Of a stretch of DNA of 64,000 nt, positions 57,291 through 64,000 are shown one piece after another (position 1 is the stretch's first letter; every line of letters begins with the position of its first letter). The notes beneath the pieces were generated by a model, which saw nothing but the letters and a program-made list of their open reading frames with translations, was not told the DNA's origin and did not search any database. The translations under genes were made by a program, and so were the position numbers. This DNA comes from Dryocosmus kuriphilus (taxonomy: Eukaryota; Arthropoda; Insecta; Hymenoptera; Cynipidae), in the NCBI GenBank assembly GCA_038277395.1, contig CM076190.1:135556372-135620371 (forward strand), written 5' to 3'.

Positions 57291-58140
57291 TTGTGGATTG
57301 TGTTTATATATAAGCTAATCGACATGATTTATTACTTCCCTAATATATTTTTCCAAGAAATTTGTCAGTTCTTAGAAATTACGTCATCTTCTAAGAATTA
57401 TGAAATGTATTTATCGTGTAGACTACAAACCTGTCTAAACGTGTCTAACTTGATTATAAAGAAACCCTTTGTTCTATAAAACATATCATGAAAATATAAT
57501 ATAGTAATTATGTGACAAGAATTGACAGCGCACGTGTAAGAGATGAAATGTGGCATTACTAATTGATATAATTTATTGCTTCCGTAATGCGTTAAAATAA
57601 AATTTAAAAGTAGGTCACAATCTGATCTGATTACGAAGAAATCTTTGTTCTATAAAACATAGGGAGAATTATTGAGGAATTTATATCATTAAAAATACTC
57701 GTGAAGAGTATGACTCATTCTTATGGAATGTGTTTATCGCGCAGGCTGCAAACCTGCCTAAACGTGTCTAACTTGATTATAAAGAAACCCTTTGTTCTAT
57801 AAAACATATCATGAAAATATAATATAGTAATTATGTGACAAGAATTTGACAGCGCACGTGTAAGAGATGAAATGTGGCATTACTAATTGATGTAATTTAT
57901 TGCTTCCGCAATGCGTTAAAATAAAATTTAAAAGTAGGTCATTTATTACTTCCCTAATATATTTTTCCAAGAAATTTGTCAGTTCTTAGTAATTACGTCA
58001 TCTTCTAAGAATTATGGATTGTGTTTATATATATATATATATATAAGCTAATCGACATGATTTATTACTTCCCTAATATATTTTTCCAAGAAATTTGTCA
58101 GTTCTTAGAAATTACGTCATCTTCTAAGAATTTTGTAATT
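57291..58140 (+). repeat. Duplicated AT-rich blocks upstream of the polymerase
   Basis: Block X (TTTATTACTTCCCTAATAT through GTCATCTTCTAAGAATT) occurs at 57295-57400, 57941-58014 and 58015-58133. Block Y (from TTATCG-G-AG-CT-CAAACCTG to AAAAGTAGGTC) occurs at 57399-57616 and 57720-57940. Copies are nearly identical, so the duplication is recent. Confidence 0.85.
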
Positions 58141-58331
58141 GCGCATTACATTCCAAGCGTGTCTAAGCATGATGCTTATAATCTAGAAGCTTCTAGAACT
58201 ATAAGATAAAGAAGGTGATATTAATAGACAAGGATAGTACCAAAAAAATATGTTGTCAGCTTCCAGCAAGCAAGCAAATATCAGGATTAGAACCAGCAAG
58301 CGTGATGTGCTTGCAAACCACACGGCCACTA

Positions 58332-58361
58332 TATATAAGGAGAACTTTCCTGTGTTGCTTA
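58332..58361 (+). promoter_or_regulatory. TATA box and initiator for the polymerase gene
   Basis: TATATAAG at 58332-58339 lies 29 bases before the A of a CTTAGTTGC segment at 58361, an arthropod-like initiator. The spacing is canonical for RNA polymerase II. The predicted 5'UTR to the ATG at 58632 is about 270 bases. Confidence 0.5.
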
Positions 58362-58631
58362 GTTGCAAATAAACCTTTGAGCTAGCAACAATTAATGCGA
58401 AATTGAAACGCACAATACATATTAACTCTCCTACTGTTCCAGTGATTATTATTATTAAACAGTGAACATTTTAAAATAAATTCCACAAGAGACAATAGCA
58501 ACAAAGTGAAATTTAAAAAAAAACAATTATTGTGTAATCTTTGTGATCTGGTGAAATTGAAAAAGACCATTTTTTCACTTGTGTACTCAAGATTAGCAAT
58601 CAGTGAACATTTTAATTAAAATATTTTTAAA

Positions 58632-61217
58632 ATGGATTCCAACCAATGTAAGAGACTTGTTCAATTGATGGACGAGGCATATGAACTCTTGCAAGAAGAT
58701 GCCACATTCGAGGAAATTAACTTCTGGATTCGAGGCGGCACCCAAAACATCCGGCTGCTAAATAAAATTTTGAGAAGAGGAAAAAACCTTTCTCTAGGTG
58801 AAAAAAACAAGATTCTATCTACGACGGGAATTATGAAAGCAAGGAACAGGAAATTAAAAAAATTGCAGAGAAGAGGATCAGGAATCAACGAAGCTGATGA
58901 CAAGGAAAAAATCAGGTGGGAAGATATGGAGACAGCATTTAAAGCTCGAATTCGAACAGGTTTGGTAATCAATTTAATCCACAAGGATCTGAATAGCTTT
59001 CTAGATAACGCAAAGAAAATGATTAATGCTAGAATAAAAAACACACTAAAAATTATGGGGGGTTTAAAAGTCAATGTAATTTTAGCTGCAAAGTTCAGCA
59101 CATTAGAAGAGGGTAGGGAAATAGAGGAAATTAAATTCTTTAATACCAAAAATGAGGCTATTCTCGAATTTACAGATATTGGGGAATGGTTCGAAAGGAG
59201 TGTGAGAGAGAAACTGTTAGTTAAAGTTGAAGAGTTTCAGCAAAAAACATCTAATTGGAGATTAAAAGAAATTATTAACTTAAACGTAAATTTTAATAAA
59301 TATACACCCCTTTCAGCAAGATTCTCAACTTATATACAATTACCAAAATTTATAAAAGATAAAAGAGCAGTGATAAATATTCAAAATAACGATCAGTTTT
59401 GTTTTTTATGGTCAGTAATAGCTGCTCTTTATCCAGCTAAATTTAATGGAGAACGCACTAGTTCTTATCCACATTTCAACAGTAAAAATTTAAAGTATGA
59501 TGAAATCAAATTTCCAATTAGCTTACATGACATTACAAAATTTGAAAAATTAAATAATTTGAGTATAAATGTTTATGGTGTAGAGTCCTATGAAAATTGT
59601 AAGAAGGAAGAAATTGTTCCGCTATATTTAAGCCAATTTCAATCTGACAAGCCAACAATTCACCTTCTTATGATTGAAAATACAGAAATTGATTTAGATG
59701 ACGAGGATTATATTGATGATAATGATATTGATCTTACCAAAAGTAATACAGTTTACCATTTCGCATGGATCAAAGATTTACCCAGATTGGTAAAATCCCA
59801 ATTTACAAAGGCTCACTGTAGAACACTGTTCTGTGACAGATGTTTGTGTCATTTTAAATTTGAAAAGTCTTTCAATAATCATAAACTGGACTGCGAGAAT
59901 ATGAATAAATGTAGAGCAATAATGCCAAGTGAAAAAAACAGAATATTAAAATTTAAAAATTATAGATATAAAGAAAAAGTTCCATTTTGTATTTACGCTG
60001 ATATTGAGTGTTTATTAGAAAAAAATTCAAACATACAATCACCCAATTATCAAAAACATGTACCAACAAGTGTAGCATTTTATTTACAATGTAATTATGA
60101 TGACTCATTGTCTGAGCTTACAGTTCATCGAGGGGAAGATTGTATAAAATGGTTTATGACAGAATTAAAACGAGTGTCTGATGAAGTAGATTCTCGAATA
60201 AAAAATATTATTCCAATGGACCGTTTAACATTGCAACAAGAGCGAGAATTCCAAGCGGCAAAAAATTGTCACATTTGTGAAAAACCTTTTTCAAATGATG
60301 GTGAAATTAAACATCGCGATCATGATCATTTCGCTGGTAAATATCGCGGTGCAAGTCATCCGGGTTGTAATATTAACTATAAAGACTCGCATGTGATTCC
60401 TGTAGTTTTACACAACTTGTCTGGATATGATGCACATTTTATTATAAAAGACTTAGCTACAAGTTTCGAAGGTGGCATTCAATTATTACCGATTAACAAA
60501 GAAAAATATATATCTTTTACAAAACATGTGGAGGGCACAAATGTAAAGCTTCGATTTATTGACTCTTTTAGATTTATGCCTAGTAGTCTTGAAAAGTTGG
60601 CATCATACCTAAATAATGATGAGAAAAAAATTACAAGAAAATACTGCAAAAATAATGACGAATTTAGTTTATTGACAAGAAAAGGGGTTTTTCCTTATGA
60701 TTATATTGACTGTTGGCAAAAATTGCAGGAAAAACTATTACCGCCGAGAGAAGCTTTTTATTCCAAATTAAATGATTCCGATATTTCAGAACAGGATTAT
60801 CATCATGCCTGTAAAGTATGGGAAACATTTAATTTGAAAACTTTGGGCGAATACTCTGACTTATATTTAAAAACAGATGTTTTACTTTTGGCTGATATTT
60901 TTCAAAATTTTAGAAAAACTTGTTTTTCCACATACAACTTAGATCCATTACACTATTACACAGCACCGGGACTCGCTTTTGATGCAATGTTAAAATATAG
61001 CGGCATTGAGCTTGAATTGTTTACTGATGTAGAAAAGCTGTTATTTATTGAAAAAGGAATTCGAGGCGGGGTTTCCCAATGCTCAAACAGATATGCCAAA
61101 GCCAACAATAGATTTATGGGCTCAGATTTTAATCCAAATGAACCAGAATCTTATATTATGTATTTTGATATTAACAATCAATATGGTGCGGCTATGAGTG
61201 AATTTTTTGCCATATAA
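58632..61217 (+). CDS. polB: Protein-primed family B DNA polymerase, N-terminal and exonuclease part (frame-broken)
   Basis: This 861-codon frame covers most of a Polinton-type replicative polymerase. ATG 58632 is in good context (AAA before it). The N-terminal ~250 residues are charged and unrecognised. A module with DQFCFLWSV (Cys257) and YHFAWIKDL (His376) follows, then a C401-x2-C404..H417-x3-C421 finger. The 3'-5' exonuclease shows YADIE (Asp457, Glu459), NLSGYD (Asp600) and YLKTD (Tyr745, Asp749). Inserted in it is an endonuclease VII-like Cys/His segment (CHIC at 546-549, HRDHDH at 561-566, C579). Palm motif A is YFDINNQYG (Asp846). The frame then ends prematurely at a run of six T (61203-61208), just after motif A; the continuation is in the next frame. 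Confidence 0.9.
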   Translation: MDSNQCKRLVQLMDEAYELLQEDATFEEINFWIRGGTQNIRLLNKILRRGKNLSLGEKNKILSTTGIMKARNRKLKKLQRRGSGINEADDKEKIRWEDMETAFKARIRTGLVINLIHKDLNSFLDNAKKMINARIKNTLKIMGGLKVNVILAAKFSTLEEGREIEEIKFFNTKNEAILEFTDIGEWFERSVREKLLVKVEEFQQKTSNWRLKEIINLNVNFNKYTPLSARFSTYIQLPKFIKDKRAVINIQNNDQFCFLWSVIAALYPAKFNGERTSSYPHFNSKNLKYDEIKFPISLHDITKFEKLNNLSINVYGVESYENCKKEEIVPLYLSQFQSDKPTIHLLMIENTEIDLDDEDYIDDNDIDLTKSNTVYHFAWIKDLPRLVKSQFTKAHCRTLFCDRCLCHFKFEKSFNNHKLDCENMNKCRAIMPSEKNRILKFKNYRYKEKVPFCIYADIECLLEKNSNIQSPNYQKHVPTSVAFYLQCNYDDSLSELTVHRGEDCIKWFMTELKRVSDEVDSRIKNIIPMDRLTLQQEREFQAAKNCHICEKPFSNDGEIKHRDHDHFAGKYRGASHPGCNINYKDSHVIPVVLHNLSGYDAHFIIKDLATSFEGGIQLLPINKEKYISFTKHVEGTNVKLRFIDSFRFMPSSLEKLASYLNNDEKKITRKYCKNNDEFSLLTRKGVFPYDYIDCWQKLQEKLLPPREAFYSKLNDSDISEQDYHHACKVWETFNLKTLGEYSDLYLKTDVLLLADIFQNFRKTCFSTYNLDPLHYYTAPGLAFDAMLKYSGIELELFTDVEKLLFIEKGIRGGVSQCSNRYAKANNRFMGSDFNPNEPESYIMYFDINNQYGAAMSEFFAI

Positions 61218-61719
61218 AGATTTTGAGTGGTTTGAAAATTTTGAAAATGAACCAAACTTTTTCAATATTCCTGATGATTCACCAGAAGGTTATATTTTAG
61301 AGGTAGATCTAGAATATCCCGAGGAGCTCCATGATTTACATAAAGACTTACCTTTATGTCCAGAGCACTTCATACCTCCCATTCTAAAATCCACAACACC
61401 CAAGTTAATACCAAATTTGCTACCAAAGAAAAATTATGTGATTCATTATAGAAATTTGAAACAGTATTTATCATTGGGAATGAAGCTGACAAAAATCCAT
61501 AGAGTACTGCAATTTAAACAAAAACCCTGGTTAAAAGATTACATTGACTTAAATACAAACTGTAGGAAAGCATCAAAAAATGAATTTGAGAAAAATTTTT
61601 ACAAATTAATGAACAATTCTGTTTTTGGTAAAACTATGGAAAATGTGAGAAAGCACAAAGATGTAAGGCTTGTAACAAAATGGGAGGGGAGGTATGGAGC
61701 GAAAAAATTTAATCGCTAA
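61198..61719 (+). CDS. polB: DNA polymerase B, middle part (second frame)
   Basis: This is the continuation of the polymerase palm/TPR region after the first frame break; the listed ATG is internal, not a start. It contains FLPYKDFEWFENFE at its beginning, a region of the type that includes the protein-priming TPR2 insertion, and FYKLMNNSVFGKTMENVRKH, which is motif B (Lys, then Asn-Ser and Phe-Gly in the K-x3-NSxYG pattern). The frame is lost again at a run of six A (61702-61707), where a third frame takes over. Both breaks are single-base and in homopolymers, so a consensus error is as likely as real decay. Confidence 0.85.
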   Translation: MNFLPYKDFEWFENFENEPNFFNIPDDSPEGYILEVDLEYPEELHDLHKDLPLCPEHFIPPILKSTTPKLIPNLLPKKNYVIHYRNLKQYLSLGMKLTKIHRVLQFKQKPWLKDYIDLNTNCRKASKNEFEKNFYKLMNNSVFGKTMENVRKHKDVRLVTKWEGRYGAKKFNR

Positions 61720-62422
61720 ACCAAATTTCCATAGCTGCACCATATTCGGCGAAGAAATGGTTATCATTGAAATGGATAAAACAAAAATTAATTTCAATAA
61801 ACCAATTTATACAGGATTCACGATTCTTGATCTATCAAAAATAATAATTTATGATTTCCACTATAATTACATTCAGAACACGTTTGGTAATGATGCAAAA
61901 TTATTGTATACAGACACAGATAGTTTAATATATCAATTCGCAGTTCCCAACGTTTACGATTATATTAAAAGAGATTCACACAAATTTGATACTTCGGACT
62001 ATTCCCCAAATAATGTTTACGGAATACGCCTTCTGAATAAAAAAGTATTGGGTTTGATGAAGGATGAACTTAATGGGAAAATAGTAACAGAATTTGTTGG
62101 TTTGAGAGCAAAATTATATGCATACAAAGTTTTGGGTGAAGAGGGGGAGAAAAAGAAGGCTAAAGGTGTAAAAGGTTCTACTTTAAGAACAATAACATTC
62201 GAGGACTATAAGCACTCTCTCATATCTTGCCAAACCCTGATCCGAACTCAAAATCTAATCCGGAGTAGAAAACATGAAGTGCAATCTATTAAACAGGACA
62301 AGATTGCACTTAGTTGGTATGATGATAAGCGTATTCTGATGCTCGGTCAAACTGGGACTCTTCCATGGGGTTACAAAATTAAACGTACGAACCCATGGAA
62401 GTGGACAATAATGTACAAATAA
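61694..62422 (+). CDS. polB: DNA polymerase B, C-terminal part (third frame)
   Basis: This carries the rest of the palm and the thumb. LLYTDTDSLIYQF is motif C with both catalytic Asp; GLMKDELNGKIVTEFVGLRA and KLYAYKVLGE follow, with the Lys-rich KKKAKGVKGSTLRTITFEDY region that is conserved at this position in Polinton-type polymerases. The C-terminus (DDKRILMLGQTGTLPWGYK) looks complete and the stop at 62420-62422 overlaps an AATAAA; another AATAAA is at about 62443. All catalytic motifs of the polymerase are therefore present across three frames, so the enzyme has decayed little, if at all. Confidence 0.85.
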   Translation: MERKNLIAKPNFHSCTIFGEEMVIIEMDKTKINFNKPIYTGFTILDLSKIIIYDFHYNYIQNTFGNDAKLLYTDTDSLIYQFAVPNVYDYIKRDSHKFDTSDYSPNNVYGIRLLNKKVLGLMKDELNGKIVTEFVGLRAKLYAYKVLGEEGEKKKAKGVKGSTLRTITFEDYKHSLISCQTLIRTQNLIRSRKHEVQSIKQDKIALSWYDDKRILMLGQTGTLPWGYKIKRTNPWKWTIMYK

Positions 62423-63197
62423 ATATATAGTTTTTGTATTATAATAAATAATGTAAAATATATGTATTATAAAAATTGTATAGACACATTTGAGACACCG
62501 AGGCTCTTATTGTATTATATTTAATTATTATTATTATAAGGCGGCAAGTGAAGCGAAGAAAGCGCTGTGGGTGTACGTGTGTATGTGATGTAAATATGTG
62601 AGTGGAAGAATGAGAGTTGAATTCATATGTATGTAAAGTAGGCAAAAATAGAATTTTGTAAAAAATACAATGAGTTTGAAAATAAAAATGAAAAAGATTA
62701 TTATTATTAAAATTAGAATTGCTGTCTTTTTTATTTAATGCAACCTGAAAATCATTTCAAATAAACTCATCGGCTTTAATTCCAATTCATCTGCCTAAAA
62801 GTTCAATGCAGTTCATTTTTTCTCGACAGCAATCAGATGTAACCTGATCCATTCGTAATCTGCCGCTCAAGTGTCGACCAGCCGGAGAAGTCAAGGATTT
62901 TTTTCATACGAGAAACTTCAATGCTATCAATGTTTCTTGACCTACAGCAACTTCTACTCGCAGTTACTATTTATAAGGGGTGAAAGAAACTCTAAATAAA
63001 AAGGTCAATTTCGTTTCAATTTCTTTTTATTTATTTCATAAAAATCAGTACATTAATCTTAAAAAATCAAGTCGTCTATAATTAAAGTATATATATATAT
63101 ATATGATTTTCTTATCTCTATAACTTAAAAAGCTATTCTAGAAAAACTTCTCTAAGACATCCAGTTTTTCAATAAAATTACATTTTCAATTGCGCAA
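62423..63197. other. Intergenic region between convergent genes
   Basis: Contains (ATT)n near 62522, (TA)n at about 63088-63103 and AATAAA-type signals for both converging genes (about 62443 plus strand, about 63030 minus strand). No open frame is convincing. Confidence 0.6.
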
Positions 63198-63662
63198 TTA
63201 AAATAAACTTTTCTTATACATATGATGATGATGATGTGTACATTCAATATCATTAATTAAAAATATTTCACGCAGTACACGTAGCGACGGACAGTTCAAA
63301 TCATACATATCAACAATTTCAGTTGACATTTTTACAAATTGTTTCAGCCAATTCTTTTTCTCTAATCCTTTAACATAAATTTTTGTTGCATCTTTCAAAA
63401 CGTTCTCGAGGATTACAGGCATTAAAGTATATGGCAAATTACCAGAATTCCAGGGAATTCCATGATGATTGTACTCTACCCAAATGTTCATAGACTTATA
63501 TTCTAATGGGACGCAGTTCCACTTGCAGGGTGATTGAAAGAGAAAAGTATATGGCTTTGCGACAGCACCATTGTTATCATTGATTGGTGATATAGCCAAT
63601 TCTTTCAATACAAATTTGTTTACAGGTAACTTGAAACCCTGCAGGTCCACCACGTACTCCAT
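63198..63662 (-). CDS. Conserved element protein of unknown function, 154 residues
   Basis: The start at 63662 lies 40 bases after the end of the capsid-like gene on the same strand, an operon-like spacing. Segments such as EYVVDLQGFKLPVNKFVLKE, PYTFLFQSP, YVKGLEKKNWL and the Cys-Thr-His end (ECTHHHHH) recur, to my recollection, in similar short proteins across insect genomes, but I know of no proven function. An acidic-strand start (VVDLQGFK) and the KG-EK segment are loosely reminiscent of exonuclease-like folds; that is speculation. The His run is encoded by a (ATG)n-type trinucleotide run at about 63222-63236. The frame is intact. Confidence 0.6.
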   Translation of the reverse strand: MEYVVDLQGFKLPVNKFVLKELAISPINDNNGAVAKPYTFLFQSPCKWNCVPLEYKSMNIWVEYNHHGIPWNSGNLPYTLMPVILENVLKDATKIYVKGLEKKNWLKQFVKMSTEIVDMYDLNCPSLRVLREIFLINDIECTHHHHHMYKKSLF

Positions 63663-63702
63663 AATGAATTCAACTAAAACTATTTCAGCCTAGTTACAGT
63701 TT

Positions 63703-64000
63703 TTATACCAATTTTTTCACACTACCACTTATTGGTTTATATTCAATTATACGATCATGTAAAATTAAGCAATATGCAGAAGTTTGAGCCGGAAAATTTT
63801 CACTAGTTTGAAATTCTAGACGAACATCAACTGGTCCATATTTCAGTGACTCATTTTGTTTAGAACAATCTATAACAATTAGAGGCGCATGCTCTATAAA
63901 TTCCCCTCTCGATAGCAATGGTTGCGATTCCTTGCCATAGTAATTAGCTTGAAAGTTTATGTACATTTCGTAAAGTAGAGCATACTGATTTTTATTAATA
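63703..64000 (-). CDS. Probable capsid protein, C-terminal end (runs off the window)
   Basis: The frame is open from the window edge to the stop at 63703; the ATG at 63966 is internal, because 11 further in-frame codons precede it without a stop. Visible segments are GEFIEHAPLIVIDCSKQNES, VDVRLEFQTSENFPAQTSAY and LILHDRIIEYKPISGSV. Alternating beta-strand character, and the match to a protein type that accompanies Polinton/adintovirus-like genes in insects, suggest the second jelly-roll of a capsid protein. Which capsid protein it is, major or minor, is not decidable here. It is followed 40 bases later by the 154-residue gene, which is probably co-transcribed. Confidence 0.6.
   Translation of the reverse strand, partial: INKNQYALLYEMYINFQANYYGKESQPLLSRGEFIEHAPLIVIDCSKQNESLKYGPVDVRLEFQTSENFPAQTSAYCLILHDRIIEYKPISGSVKKLV

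Larger units (their letters stand above)
57291..64000. mobile_element. Maverick/Polinton (adintovirus-like) element, left part
   Basis: A protein-primed family B DNA polymerase on the plus strand converges with a conserved-looking 154-residue gene and a capsid-like gene on the minus strand. Repeated AT-rich blocks and a TATA promoter lie upstream of the polymerase. This is the gene content of Polintons/adintoviruses: self-replicating DNA elements with virion genes. Integrase, protease, packaging ATPase and the remainder of the capsid gene should lie beyond the window. The left boundary is a guess; no terminal repeat could be confirmed because the other end is not in view. Confidence 0.7.

Noticed and set aside
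58661..59149. 162-codon minus-strand frame
   Set aside because: It is the antisense of the polymerase N-terminus, hydrophobic because of codon bias.
63222..63236. His run as a metal-binding tail
   Set aside because: It is encoded by a simple trinucleotide repeat at the end of the gene and may vary in length, so no function is claimed.

Overview
The window looks like a repeat-dominated, AT-rich piece of an arthropod, most likely insect, nuclear genome. The evidence is several clades of insect-type non-LTR retrotransposon, two mariner elements with TA target duplications, a spliced candidate gene with a signal peptide, AATAAA signals, long satellite arrays and a Maverick/Polinton (adintovirus-like) element. 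No ribosomal, tRNA or housekeeping gene was recognised. Two runs of exactly 500 N (3907-4406 and 41501-42000) are scaffold gaps of arbitrary size.

Layout. 1-1624 is a broken Jockey-type reverse transcriptase. 1625-3906 holds a strong hairpin, a 67-bp tandem repeat and a ~590-bp palindrome. 4407-15297 is satellite A (about 600-bp monomer), in one orientation to ~9285 and inverted afterwards, with an internally deleted mariner at 10562-11481. 15297-20541 is satellite B (about 400/510-bp monomers), interrupted by a composite inverted-repeat element at 16127-17913. 20542-27315 holds degenerate retrotransposons on the minus strand: an I/LOA/R1-like element with ORF1, endonuclease, RT and RNase H, then the 5' half of an RTE-like element. 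Satellite B resumes inverted at 27316-28240 and is followed by a near full-length mariner (28303-29605). 31143-32274 is a foldback with ~465-bp arms. 32584-33259 is a two-exon candidate secreted-protein gene with an in-frame TGA.

33960-39790 and 53242-57050 share a third repeat family (C). 39828-41500+ is a long-TIR element carrying a DUF4817-like helix-turn-helix. 42120-45000 is an R4-like retrotransposon with a C-terminal restriction-like endonuclease remnant. 45025-47560 is an internally deleted RTE-like element. 49568-50420 is a second foldback. 51030-51950 holds short tandem repeats. 52259-53241 is the C-terminal end of another RLE-type retrotransposon. 53587-54643 is a short element made of a 5'UTR, ORF1 and 3' tail, with a 12-bp target duplication.

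The right edge (about 57291-64000) is the most notable part. A protein-primed family B DNA polymerase on the plus strand is split by two one-base frame breaks in homopolymers. It converges with two minus-strand genes: a 154-residue conserved-looking protein, and the C-terminal end of a probable capsid protein that runs off the window. A TATA box and initiator lie upstream of the polymerase. This is an endogenous Polinton/adintovirus-like element whose right end is not in view.
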